A DNA stretch of 13,462 bases from an uncultured Ruminococcus sp. (GCA_900541495.1 UQKC01000061.1:1-13462), one strand, 5' to 3'. Positions 1 to 6,996 are shown, counted from the first letter of the stretch. Notes: generated by a model not told the origin, from the letters alone. A program made the numbers and translations.

Positions 1-110
1 AAAATACAGTAAAAAATCTGCGCCGAAATCCTATATAAACCTGTTAAAAACAGCTACGAGATTATCGGCTTGATTTTTTATAAATTTTAAATGGTGTTTA
101 GTATAAAACC

Positions 111-167
111 AAATAAAAAACGGCAAACGAAATATAGAAAATGAATTTCGTTTGCCGTTTTTTATTT
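111..167. terminator. Bidirectional rho-independent terminator after the first GH5 gene
   Basis: A perfect 23-bp inverted repeat (111-133 with 145-167, 11-nt loop) has a core ACGGCAAACGAAAT flanked by an A-run on the left and a T-run on the right, so it can terminate in both directions. It lies 35 bp beyond the stop codon of the minus-strand GH5 gene, whose transcript it should end. Bases 1-110 before it are AT-rich and show no gene I can support. Confidence 0.9.
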
Positions 168-201
168 ATAATGATTGAAGTACAGACAATTACGCATTAA
201 A

Positions 202-2268
202 TCATTTTTTCTCCGTAAGCGTAATTCCATTCTTTCCGAGTGGGATTTCATGGTCAAGTCCGACGAATTTTCCGTTCTCCTGCCATAAAACTTCCTTGAC
301 GAAATTGTACTTTTCCGTGTCCCAAGTTACAAAATCGTCCTTGACAAGTCCGCCCGTGTCGCCCGAGTTTGCGTTAAAGCACCAAAATGTGTGGTTTATC
401 TTGTTTGTCTTGATAAACTTGCGCAGATGCGTCATCCAAGTGAGGTTCGGTTCGGTCATATAACCGCCCCATTCGCCGATGAGAAGCGGCGCGATGCCCT
501 CCTCCTGAATGTAGAACCAGTTATCATGCCAGCAGTCTTTGTAAAGGCTGTTGTAGTTATAACCGCTCTTGAACCAAGGCTGCTGATATACCGCAGGGCC
601 GTAATCGTGCGGCGAGTAGACGAGTTTGTTCTGATATTTGCCGAGGTCGATAGGATTATCCTTTACGCCGCGGAGATTTCCGCCCCACCAGTTGAAGTAA
701 TAATCAGCTGAATTTGTCGAGCTGAAATTGCCGTTTTTCTTCGTGTCGATAGGATAGATCTCAATGCCCTCGACCATAACGAGAACGTTCGGATTTTGTT
801 TGAGAACGCTGTTTGCGGCTTTTTCGGCGATATATTTCCAGTTGTCGCTGTCCTTGGAGTTATCCCACTTTGCTCTCGGTGATTCGTTAGGCTTGCCGTG
901 AGGTTCATTTTCAAGGTCAAATGCGATGATCGTATCATCGTTTTTGTAGCGTTTCGCCATCCATGCGAGCGTGTCGAGATAATCCTTCTCGCTTATATCA
1001 CCGTCCGTCCAAAGTGCTTTCATGTGACCCATTGCATCTGTCTTTGCGCAGTGAATATCTATCATAATTTTAAGTCCGTTCGCACGGCACTGACCTACAA
1101 CATAGTCGAAAATTTCAAGGCTGTTCATTCCGACGAGGTAGGAATTCGTTGCCTGATTGAAGTTCGCAGTCGGGTAATTTCCGTTCGACCAGTTTTTGAT
1201 GAGCTCGCTCGATATCGGCACACGGAGCAGATTGAATCCGTGGTCTGCGATAGATGCTATCGAGGTGTTGAGATCACACGCCCACAAGCCGTCAAAAGTG
1301 TTCGTACCCGTGTTGTAGCCGAACCAGTTGCAGCCTGTCAGCCATACTCCCTTGCCGTTTTTGTCAACTATCTTGTTGCCCTTTACCGAGAGCCAGTCGT
1401 CCGTTGTCGGCTTCGGGACATCCTTTGCAGGAGTTATTGTCGGGTTGTTGTTTCCAACGCCGCTGTTATTGTTGTTTCCACTGTTATTGCTGCCCGTGCC
1501 GCTTGCTGTGACAGTTCCGCACTTTAATGTTGCCTTTGAAGCGTCAACAGAGCTTGCGTTTTTAAGTATCATTCCGAAAGTTGCCTCTCCTCCTGCGCTG
1601 ATGTCGGTGTTGTAGTCAACGGGGGTTACGGTTATTTTTCCGTTTTTCAGCGTAAAATTGCAGTTCCACGACTGGTCAACACTCACATTTTTGCCGACGG
1701 AAATAGTCACCGTCCACCCTGAAACGTTTCCGCTGCCGCTGTTTTTCACTGCACCATCGATCTGAACAAAGTCACTCGTTCCGTCATTCCAGCCATTGCC
1801 CGTGTTCAGCACAAGAGATATTCCGTTCGCACTGTCATTCTTTTTTGACGAAGTATCGTTTTTTTTCGTACTTGCCGAAGTCTTTGTATCCTCGGACGAA
1901 GCTGTTTTTACCGTGCTGTCCGATTTATCCTGCGAGGGATCGCTTTGCGTTTCGGCAGAAACTTTATCCGAAGTATCATCATTTTCAGCATTTTCATCGA
2001 AAGAGATCTCAGCTGTCGAAGCGGTCACGACAACAGCCGAAGCATTTTCCGCACTGTCGCCGTAAGGGTCATAATCATCTGCAAATGGGTCATAATCATC
2101 GCCGAAAACTCCGCTGTTCACCTCTGTTTCTGCAGCTGACGAAGCAGCAGTTTCGCTTACCGAAGAAACAGCTTCGCTCACATCGGGTTCGGCAGCTTTA
2201 TTTCCGCAGGCTGAAAAGCTTGAACATATCATAAACAATGAAACCGCAAAAGCTATGTATTTTTTCAT
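202..2268 (-). CDS. Surface lipoprotein cellulase: acidic linker, CBM2-like domain, GH5 endoglucanase
   Basis: A 688-aa predicted secreted beta-1,4-glucanase. The N-terminus is a lipoprotein signal peptide with the lipidated cysteine at C21 (SFSAC). Residues 28-148 are a low-complexity Ser/Thr/Asp/Glu linker containing two DDYDP heptads at 57-70. Residues ~149-250 resemble a family 2 cellulose-binding module (W160, W185, W201, then N220, GG and FG). A Gly/Asn linker (256-280) leads to a GH5 catalytic domain (~290-670) with R349, H406, acid/base E455 in NEP, H554, nucleophile E599 in GEW and W629. The LTGCNWFGYNTG start resembles GH5 subfamily 1; this assignment is from memory. The start is set by an AAAGGGG Shine-Dalgarno just upstream. 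No dockerin or SLH domain is present, so tethering is by the lipid anchor. Family certain; exact substrate inferred. Confidence 0.93.
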   Translation of the reverse strand: MKKYIAFAVSLFMICSSFSACGNKAAEPDVSEAVSSVSETAASSAAETEVNSGVFGDDYDPFADDYDPYGDSAENASAVVVTASTAEISFDENAENDDTSDKVSAETQSDPSQDKSDSTVKTASSEDTKTSASTKKNDTSSKKNDSANGISLVLNTGNGWNDGTSDFVQIDGAVKNSGSGNVSGWTVTISVGKNVSVDQSWNCNFTLKNGKITVTPVDYNTDISAGGEATFGMILKNASSVDASKATLKCGTVTASGTGSNNSGNNNNSGVGNNNPTITPAKDVPKPTTDDWLSVKGNKIVDKNGKGVWLTGCNWFGYNTGTNTFDGLWACDLNTSIASIADHGFNLLRVPISSELIKNWSNGNYPTANFNQATNSYLVGMNSLEIFDYVVGQCRANGLKIMIDIHCAKTDAMGHMKALWTDGDISEKDYLDTLAWMAKRYKNDDTIIAFDLENEPHGKPNESPRAKWDNSKDSDNWKYIAEKAANSVLKQNPNVLVMVEGIEIYPIDTKKNGNFSSTNSADYYFNWWGGNLRGVKDNPIDLGKYQNKLVYSPHDYGPAVYQQPWFKSGYNYNSLYKDCWHDNWFYIQEEGIAPLLIGEWGGYMTEPNLTWMTHLRKFIKTNKINHTFWCFNANSGDTGGLVKDDFVTWDTEKYNFVKEVLWQENGKFVGLDHEIPLGKNGITLTEKK

Positions 2269-2340
2269 TTTTTACCCCTTTCAAAAACATTAGCACATCA
2301 ATTTATCTAAAAATATTCACACAAAATTAACTCTACTATA

Positions 2341-2368
2341 ATTATACCGTATTTTGTATAAAAGTCAA
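2341..2368 (-). promoter_or_regulatory. SigA-type promoter of the first GH5 gene
   Basis: On the minus strand, TTGACT (2363-2368), a 16-bp spacer and a perfect TATAAT (2341-2346) lie about 75 bp upstream of the GH5 start codon. The -35 box is back to back with the -35 box of the tyrA promoter, 9 bp away. Confidence 0.8.
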
Positions 2369-2377
2369 GGAAATCAG

Positions 2378-2406
2378 TTGACTTTTGCCGATAAAAGCGG
2401 TAAAAT
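2378..2406 (+). promoter_or_regulatory. SigA-type promoter of tyrA
   Basis: TTGACT (2378-2383), a 17-bp spacer and TAAAAT (2401-2406) lie 40 bp before the tyrA start. It is divergent from the GH5 promoter; the two -35 boxes form an AGTCAA-N9-TTGACT dyad. Confidence 0.78.
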
Positions 2407-2445
2407 ATTTGTATTGAAGATTTTTTTGAAAGGAACTTTCCAAAT

Positions 2446-3276
2446 ATGATAATTACAGTTGTCGGACTTGGCCTTATCGGCGGTTCGCTTTGCAAAACTA
2501 TAAAAAAGCACACCAATCACACGGTTTACGGCGTTGATATCGACAAGGAAACAATCGATATGGCGCTCTCACAACACGCGATCGATGTCGAAACGAACGA
2601 CCTCGGACTTGCCGACATCACCATAGTTTCGCTCTATCCGCTCACAACGATAGATTTTATCAAGGCAAACGCGACGAAGTTCAAGCGCGGAAGCATCGTC
2701 ATCGACACCTGCGGCATAAAGAAAGCAATCTGTGACGGCGTTACCGATATTCTCGAAGAAAATGACGTTACTTTCATCGGCGTTCACCCAATGGCAGGAC
2801 GTGAGTTCTCGGGTTTTGAATATTCGCTCGACAACCTTTTCGACACCGCAAGCTTCATCATCACGCCGACCGAGAAAACCCCTCAGCAGAAGATAAATCT
2901 TATTGAAGATCTCGCTTATGCTATCAATTTTAAGAAAGTCGTAAAGGCAACTCCGCAGGAACACGATCAGATCATCGCGTTCACGAGCCAGCTCGCGCAC
3001 GTTGTTTCCAACGCTTACATAAAAAGTCCGACGGGACAGAAACAGCTCGGCTTCAGTGCAGGCAGCTTTCAGGATCTTACCCGAGTTGCAAAGCTCAACG
3101 AAGATATGTGGACACCACTTTTTATGCTCAACAAAGATCCGCTCGTTTTCGAGATAAACTACATTATCGACCGTCTGACCGAGTACCGCGATGCGCTCGT
3201 TGAGGGCGATAATCAGCGTCTGCACGATCTTCTCCGTGACGGACGAATTCTTAAGGAAGAAAGCAAAAAGCTTTGA
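2446..3276 (+). CDS. tyrA: Prephenate dehydrogenase (tyrosine biosynthesis)
   Basis: A 276-aa protein matching the monofunctional prephenate dehydrogenase family, which converts prephenate to 4-hydroxyphenylpyruvate with NAD(P)+ in the cytoplasm. Visible features are the N-terminal Rossmann motif GLGLIGGS (7-14), the acidic residue after beta-2 (D31), the HPMAGRE block with the conserved histidine H114, the HDQIIAFTSQLAH block (173-185) and the DLTRVA block with R213, followed by W222. No chorismate mutase or ACT domain is fused, so feedback control by tyrosine through an ACT domain is not expected. The start follows an AAAGGA site at 2429-2434. The GNAT gene begins 27 bp downstream with the same Shine-Dalgarno sequence, suggesting a two-gene operon; no other shikimate genes are nearby. 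Confidence 0.93.
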   Translation: MIITVVGLGLIGGSLCKTIKKHTNHTVYGVDIDKETIDMALSQHAIDVETNDLGLADITIVSLYPLTTIDFIKANATKFKRGSIVIDTCGIKKAICDGVTDILEENDVTFIGVHPMAGREFSGFEYSLDNLFDTASFIITPTEKTPQQKINLIEDLAYAINFKKVVKATPQEHDQIIAFTSQLAHVVSNAYIKSPTGQKQLGFSAGSFQDLTRVAKLNEDMWTPLFMLNKDPLVFEINYIIDRLTEYRDALVEGDNQRLHDLLRDGRILKEESKKL

Positions 3277-3303
3277 TTTATTCGCGAAAGGAACTGACAT
3301 AAT

Positions 3304-3786
3304 ATGCATGAAATATGTCTTGCCTCACCTGCTGACAAGGATAAGATACTTGCGCTTTACAGGACAATGCTTTACGGTCCTGCCGACTGGAATGAGAATT
3401 ACCCGAACGAAGAAACGATAGAATTCGATATGTCGCGAGATGCGCTTTTCGTGATGAAAAATGATTCCGATGAAGTCATCGCCGCTATCTCAATTGACAA
3501 AGATGATGAAGTTGATGCTCTTTCCTGCTGGGATAAGTCACTCGCCCCGAGCGGTGAGTTTTCCCGAATTTGTGTCCGTAAGGATATGCAGAACCAAGGA
3601 ATTGCCCGTCAGATGATACTTCACGTTTTTGATGTGATGAAAAAAGACGGCAAAAAGGGCGCACACATTCTTGTAAAGACGGGTCACGAAACTGCGCTTG
3701 CTTTATATGGAAAGCTCGGGTTCAAAATCGTTGGAGAATGTTTTATGTTCGGCAAGGATTTTATTTGTATGGAAGTTAAGCTTTAA
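3304..3786 (+). CDS. GNAT-family N-acetyltransferase
   Basis: A 160-aa GCN5-related acetyltransferase, expected to transfer acetyl from acetyl-CoA to an amine. The acetyl-CoA binding motif A is visible as VRKDMQNQGIA (91-101), after the beta-4 strand FSRICV, with the C-terminal LALYGKLGFKIVG segment (132-144) typical of motif B. The N-terminal half with DWNENYP (28-34) resembles small clostridial GNATs of unknown substrate. The start follows AAAGGA at 3287-3292, 11 nt away. It is probably cotranscribed with tyrA and is closed by a strong terminator 9 bp after the stop. The substrate cannot be told from sequence, and a role in tyrosine metabolism is not implied. Confidence 0.88.
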   Translation: MHEICLASPADKDKILALYRTMLYGPADWNENYPNEETIEFDMSRDALFVMKNDSDEVIAAISIDKDDEVDALSCWDKSLAPSGEFSRICVRKDMQNQGIARQMILHVFDVMKKDGKKGAHILVKTGHETALALYGKLGFKIVGECFMFGKDFICMEVKL

Positions 3787-3795
3787 AAACGAAGC

Positions 3796-3830
3796 AACGG
3801 CACTGCCAAATAAACAGGCAGTGCCGTTTT
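3796..3830. terminator. Rho-independent terminator of the tyrA-GNAT unit
   Basis: A perfect 12-bp stem AACGGCACTGCC (3796-3807) pairs with 3817-3828 across a 9-nt loop and ends in TTTT. It separates the plus-strand GNAT gene from the convergent 99-aa minus-strand gene, whose stop codon is only 2 bp away, so it probably also limits transcription from that side. Confidence 0.88.
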
Positions 3831-4130
3831 CTATTCTTTCACAACCACATAATCAAGGCTGTCACCTGCAATTTTATCAAAAATAAGCAGTTGTTCATCG
3901 CTCGCGCCTTTATCATAGATTATGACAAGCGTTTCTTCCGAATACTCCTCTGCCTTGATAAGGATATTCCGCGCGATAAGCTCTATATTCTGCGTTTCTT
4001 TACTTATCGGCAATATCATAAGATGAAGAGTGACGCTTTTTTGAGAGCGTTCCGATATCACGCCGAGAATGAACAGCACTGTTGCTCCGATACAAAGAAA
4101 TAATGCATACAAAAGCTGAATTTTTTCCAT
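3831..4130 (-). CDS. Small single-TM protein of unknown function
   Basis: A 99-aa protein I do not recognise with certainty. Residues ~5-26 (LLYALFLCIGATVLFILGVI) form one membrane helix near the N-terminus; the rest is soluble, with alternating strand/helix character (VTLHLMILPI, IELIARNILIKAEEY, TLVIIYDKG, LDYVVV), like half of a Rossmann-type fold. It recalls small orphan membrane proteins seen in clostridial genomes, but this is an impression. The frame extends upstream to a TTG, but the ATG at 4128-4130 is preferred because GGGAGGGG lies 7 nt upstream. That Shine-Dalgarno and the T-run between it and the ATG belong to a hairpin downstream of pnp, so expression may depend on readthrough from pnp. 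Confidence 0.75.
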   Translation of the reverse strand: MEKIQLLYALFLCIGATVLFILGVISERSQKSVTLHLMILPISKETQNIELIARNILIKAEEYSEETLVIIYDKGASDEQLLIFDKIAGDSLDYVVVKE

Positions 4131-4198
4131 AAAAAATCCCCTCCCTATCAAGGAAACGCTGAGAGATCAGCTTTTTCCTTATTATATGATAGGAGGGG
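4131..4198 (-). terminator. Terminator-like hairpin after pnp that contains the next gene's Shine-Dalgarno
   Basis: Read on the minus strand, CCCCTCCTATCA (4198 to 4187) pairs with TGATAGGGAGGGG (4150 to 4138) with one bulged base. Inside are AAGGAAA/TTTCCTT and GCTGA/TCAGC stems. The structure is followed by ATTTTTT (4137-4131) and then directly by ATG. It has the form of an intrinsic terminator for rpsO-pnp, but its 3' arm is also the ribosome site of the downstream 99-aa gene. A TATAAT also lies at 4186-4181 but lacks a good -35 box. Confidence 0.7.
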
Positions 4199-4213
4199 AA
4201 AATTTGTTATAAT

Positions 4214-6352
4214 TTAGTTGTTTGCGTTCTTCTTTGCTTCGATATCAGCGAGGGCATCCTTTCTTGAAAGGTTGATTCTGCCCTGATTATCGATCTCCAT
4301 TACCTTAACAACGATCTCGTCACCGATAGAAACAACATCTTCTACCTTTTCAACTCTCTGCTTATCGAGCTTAGAGATATGAACGAGTCCGTCCTTGCCG
4401 GGAGCGATCTCAACGAATGCACCGAAGTTCATAAGGCGAACAACTTTGCCCTTGTAGATAGCGCCGACTTCGGGGTCGTTTGCGATAGTGTTTACGATCT
4501 GGATAGCCTTCTTAACGCCGTCCATATCAACACCGCTTACGAATACGTTGCCGTCGTCGTTGATGTCGATCTTTACGCCGCAGTCAGCGGAGATCTTCTG
4601 AATAACCTTACCGCCCTGACCGATAACTTCTCTGATCTTATCAACAGGAACTTTAGTCTGGAGCATCTTAGGAGCATACTTGCCGACTGTTTCACGAGGC
4701 TCGGGGATAGCCTTGAGCATAATTTCATCAAGGATATAATCTCTTGCCTTGTGTGTCTTAGCGAAAGCTTCTTCGATGATAGCAGGTGTAAGACCGTCAA
4801 CCTTGATATCGACCTGAATTGCTGTGATACCCTTGTGAGTACCGCCAACCTTGAAGTCCATATCGCCGAAGAAGTCTTCAAGACCCTGGATATCTACCAT
4901 TGTCATAAAGCTGCCGTCATCTCTTGTGATAAGACCGCAGGAAATACCTGCAACGGGTGCTTTGATAGGAACGCCTGCGTCCATAAGTGCGAGTGTAGAA
5001 CCGCAGATAGAACCCTGCGATGTTGAGCCGTTGGAAGAAAGAACTTCGGAAACAAGGCGCATTGCATACGGGAATTCTTCAACGGAAGGAAGTACGGGAA
5101 CGAGTGCTCTTTCAGCGAGCGCACCGTGACCGATCTCACGACGACCGGGTCCTCTTGAAGGCTTTGTTTCGCCAACGGAGTAGGACGGGAAGTTGTAGTG
5201 GTGCATATAACGCTTGCTGTCTTCTTCATCAAGACCATCGATCTTCTGTGAATCGCTGATAGGTCCGAGTGTTGCAATTGTGAGTACCTGTGTCTGACCT
5301 CTTGTGAAAAGTCCCGAACCGTGTACTCTTGGGAGAACGCCTACTTCAGCAGCGAGAGGACGGATCTCGTCGATTCCTCTGCCGTCAACACGCTTGCCCT
5401 CATAGAGCCAGTTACGAACGATCTTCTTCTGGAGCTTGTAAATGCACTCGTCGATCATAGCGATCTTGTCGGGATAAGCTTCATCAAACTTAGCGTGGAT
5501 AGCATCCTTGATAGGATTAAGTCTTTCCTCGCGGATATTCTTATCATCTGTGTCAAGAGCGACCTTAACGTCCTCAGCAGCCATTTCTTCGATAGCGTCA
5601 AAGAGGTCGTGGTCAACTTCCATAGACTCGAATTCAAACTTCTTCTTGCCGATCTGAGCCTTGATGTCGTTGATGAAAGCAACGATTTTCTTGATCTCTT
5701 CGTGACCTGCAAGGATAGCCTTGAGCATAACATCATCAGGAACTTCGTTTGCGCCTGCTTCGATCATAACGATCTTCTCGGCTGTGCCTGCAACTGTGAG
5801 GTTGAGGTCTGTCTTAGCTCTCTGTTCGAGATTAGGGTTAAGAACGATCTCACCGTCAACAAGACCAACGGAGATGCCGCCGATAGGTCCGTTCCAGGGA
5901 ATATCGGAAATAGAGATAGCAACGGAAGTAGCGATCATTCCGCAGATCTCAGGGGAATAGTCAGGGTCAACAGCGAGAACTGTCATAACAACGGAAACAT
6001 CGTTTCTCATATCCTTAGGGAAGAGCGGTCTGATAGGTCTGTCAACTACTCTTGAAGTAAGGATAGCCTTATCGGAAGGCTTGCCCTCTCTCTTTGTGAA
6101 AGAGCCCGGAATTCTGCCTACGGAGTAAAGGCGCTCCTCATAGTCAACGGAAAGGGGGAAGAAATCTACGCCCTCTCTTGGCTTGGGGCTTGCTGTAACG
6201 TTAGCCATAACGACTGTTTCGCCGTATGTTACCCAGCATGAACCGTTGGAAAGCTCACAGGTCTTGCCTGTTTCAACTTTGAGTTCTCTGCCTGCGAATG
6301 TTGTTGTGAAGACTCTGTAATTATCAAAAGTCTTGAGTTTGGACATTGCCAT
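4214..6352 (-). CDS. pnp: Polyribonucleotide nucleotidyltransferase (PNPase)
   Basis: A 712-aa trimeric 3'-5' exoribonuclease that phosphorolyses RNA to nucleoside diphosphates and acts in cytoplasmic mRNA decay. The full architecture is present: first RNase PH domain (~14-150, with RPIRPLFP at 105-112), an alpha-helical domain (~240-310), second RNase PH domain (~320-550), KH domain (~563-625, loop IGQGGK) and C-terminal S1 domain (~630-698, GAFVEIAPGKDGLVHIS). The catalytic region LEDFFGDMDFKVGG (491-504) keeps D493, D499 and K501, corresponding to E. coli D486, D492 and K494. Length is normal for Firmicutes. The ATG has a consensus AGGAGG 8 nt upstream. It lies directly downstream of rpsO, the classical bacterial order, with a structured 181-bp spacer. 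Confidence 0.98.
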   Translation of the reverse strand: MAMSKLKTFDNYRVFTTTFAGRELKVETGKTCELSNGSCWVTYGETVVMANVTASPKPREGVDFFPLSVDYEERLYSVGRIPGSFTKREGKPSDKAILTSRVVDRPIRPLFPKDMRNDVSVVMTVLAVDPDYSPEICGMIATSVAISISDIPWNGPIGGISVGLVDGEIVLNPNLEQRAKTDLNLTVAGTAEKIVMIEAGANEVPDDVMLKAILAGHEEIKKIVAFINDIKAQIGKKKFEFESMEVDHDLFDAIEEMAAEDVKVALDTDDKNIREERLNPIKDAIHAKFDEAYPDKIAMIDECIYKLQKKIVRNWLYEGKRVDGRGIDEIRPLAAEVGVLPRVHGSGLFTRGQTQVLTIATLGPISDSQKIDGLDEEDSKRYMHHYNFPSYSVGETKPSRGPGRREIGHGALAERALVPVLPSVEEFPYAMRLVSEVLSSNGSTSQGSICGSTLALMDAGVPIKAPVAGISCGLITRDDGSFMTMVDIQGLEDFFGDMDFKVGGTHKGITAIQVDIKVDGLTPAIIEEAFAKTHKARDYILDEIMLKAIPEPRETVGKYAPKMLQTKVPVDKIREVIGQGGKVIQKISADCGVKIDINDDGNVFVSGVDMDGVKKAIQIVNTIANDPEVGAIYKGKVVRLMNFGAFVEIAPGKDGLVHISKLDKQRVEKVEDVVSIGDEIVVKVMEIDNQGRINLSRKDALADIEAKKNANN

Positions 6353-6364
6353 TTGAACTGCCTC

Positions 6365-6505
6365 CTATAAATTAAACTTATTTTTACCGTCAGCAGCTTT
6401 AGCAATAAATTCTGCCCATTCACCGAACGGGTACAATTTAATGCTAAACAACTGCTTAACGATTTGATTTTCAATAAAACGCACCAAAGGCAGCGTAAAG
6501 GACAT
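6365..6505 (-). CDS. Possible 46-codon leader ORF between rpsO and pnp
   Basis: An open frame beginning with ATG at 6503-6505 fills most of the rpsO-pnp spacer; its TAG stop (6365-6367) overlaps the AGGAGG ribosome site of pnp. The product would begin MSFTLPLVRF and include KLYPFGEWAEF. The ATG sits in the loop of the rpsO-distal hairpin, with AAAGG only 2 nt upstream, which is poor spacing. An open frame of this length has a real chance of arising randomly, and it uses more TTG/TTA/ATT codons than pnp. It could be a translated leader coupled to pnp or an accident; I cannot decide from sequence alone. Confidence 0.25.
   Translation of the reverse strand: MSFTLPLVRFIENQIVKQLFSIKLYPFGEWAEFIAKAADGKNKFNL
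6392..6456 (-). promoter_or_regulatory. Long imperfect stem-loop in the pnp leader
   Basis: The arms 6392-6418 and 6429-6456 are imperfectly complementary over ~27 nt. The core 6398-6411 against 6435-6448 matches at 13 of 14 positions. It lies 25 bp upstream of the pnp Shine-Dalgarno in the transcribed leader. In E. coli a double-stranded pnp leader is cut by RNase III and then targeted by PNPase for autoregulation; a similar role here is inference. Confidence 0.5.
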
Positions 6506-6528
6506 AGCCTTTACGAACTGCCTTCGGT
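6483..6528 (-). terminator. Hairpin after rpsO (partial terminator or processing stem)
   Basis: An 11-bp stem containing one G-U pair (6518-6528 with 6483-6493) and an 8-bp inner stem (6508-6515 with 6494-6501) flank a 6-nt loop. It begins 6 nt past the rpsO stop codon and is followed on the minus strand by GCGTTTTATT. The weak T-run suggests partial termination, an RNase processing site, or 3'-end protection of the rpsO message with readthrough into pnp. No convincing separate pnp promoter was seen in the spacer. Confidence 0.65.
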
Positions 6529-6534
6529 AAAAAA

Positions 6535-6801
6535 TTACTTACGGATTCCGAGCTTTTCGATAGTAGCACGGTATCTTGTGATATCCTTCTTCATAAGGTA
6601 GTTAAGAAGGTTACGTCTGCGGCCAACCATCTTAAGAAGACCTCTTCTGGAATGGTGGTCGTTTGGATGATCCTTAAGGTGAGCGTTAAGGTCGTTGATT
6701 CTCTTGGTGAGGATAGCAACCTGAACTTCAGGTGAACCTGTGTCGTGTTCGCTCTTCTTGTTTGCTTCAATTACAGCAGCTTTTTCTTCTTTGCGCATCA
6801 T
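6535..6801 (-). CDS. rpsO: 30S ribosomal protein S15
   Basis: An 88-aa primary binder of 16S rRNA helices 20-22 in the 30S platform. The canonical block HDTGSPEVQVAILTKRIN is followed by HLKDHPNDHHSRRGLLKMVG and the RRNLLNYLMKKD..RY segment, all S15 hallmarks. The open frame extends 41 codons further upstream, but that part is leader sequence. The start MMRKEEK is chosen because AGAGGTG lies 8 nt upstream and the length then equals the family norm. The second ATG is an equally possible start one codon later. It has its own strong promoter and a ~120-nt structured 5' leader, and is followed by pnp. Confidence 0.97.
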   Translation of the reverse strand: MMRKEEKAAVIEANKKSEHDTGSPEVQVAILTKRINDLNAHLKDHPNDHHSRRGLLKMVGRRRNLLNYLMKKDITRYRATIEKLGIRK

Positions 6802-6840
6802 AATAAATACACCTCTTTCAAAAATTTGCCCGTGAACATA

Positions 6841-6884
6841 GAATACGGCAGGTACAATTCTCCGTCGGAGCGTTACCCGTATTC
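6841..6884 (-). promoter_or_regulatory. Structured rpsO 5' leader, candidate S15 autoregulatory element
   Basis: In the leader transcript, GAATACGG (6884 to 6877) pairs with CCGTATTC (6848 to 6841). These enclose a GGTA/TACC pairing that competes for the first bases, and a CTCC-GAC-GGAG hairpin (6870-6860). Another hairpin, CTGTGC/GCACAG (6921-6903), sits near the predicted 5' end. S15 is known to repress its own mRNA in several bacteria through leaders that mimic its rRNA site; assignment here is inference from position and foldability. Confidence 0.5.
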
Positions 6885-6929
6885 CAAGTAGACGGAAATA
6901 CACTGTGCACACATAGCACAGCAAAAAGT

Positions 6930-6958
6930 ATTATACCATATTATTTTTCATTTGTAAA
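6930..6958 (-). promoter_or_regulatory. Promoter of the rpsO-pnp operon
   Basis: On the minus strand, TTTACA (6953-6958), a 17-bp spacer and a perfect TATAAT (6930-6935). Predicted transcription start is near 6922, leaving ~120 nt of leader before rpsO. It lies in the 195-bp gap after the DUF624 gene, where only a weak AT-rich hairpin (7-bp stem) follows the DUF624 stop. Confidence 0.85.
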
Positions 6959-6996
6959 GGGTTTTGACAAATTTTTTCGAGAAAATTTTTACAGCG

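Noticed and set aside
898..1527. Open frame of 209 codons on the plus strand
   Set aside because: Antisense to the GH5 catalytic region, no ribosome site, cysteine/arginine/valine-rich product of the type produced by a frame shadow.
2569..3309. Open frame of 246 codons on the minus strand
   Set aside because: Antisense to tyrA, with no recognisable domain and no suitable start.
4149..4151. TTG as the start of the small gene after pnp
   Set aside because: It has no Shine-Dalgarno in place, while the ATG at 4128-4130 has GGGAGGGG at good spacing.
5321..6055. Open frame of 244 codons on the plus strand
   Set aside because: Lies fully antisense to pnp; low-complexity Ser/Asp/Leu product mirrors pnp codon use.
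6961..6996. Terminator for the DUF624 gene
   Set aside because: The only hairpin (AAATTTT/AAAATTT) is all A/T and short; it is too weak to call.
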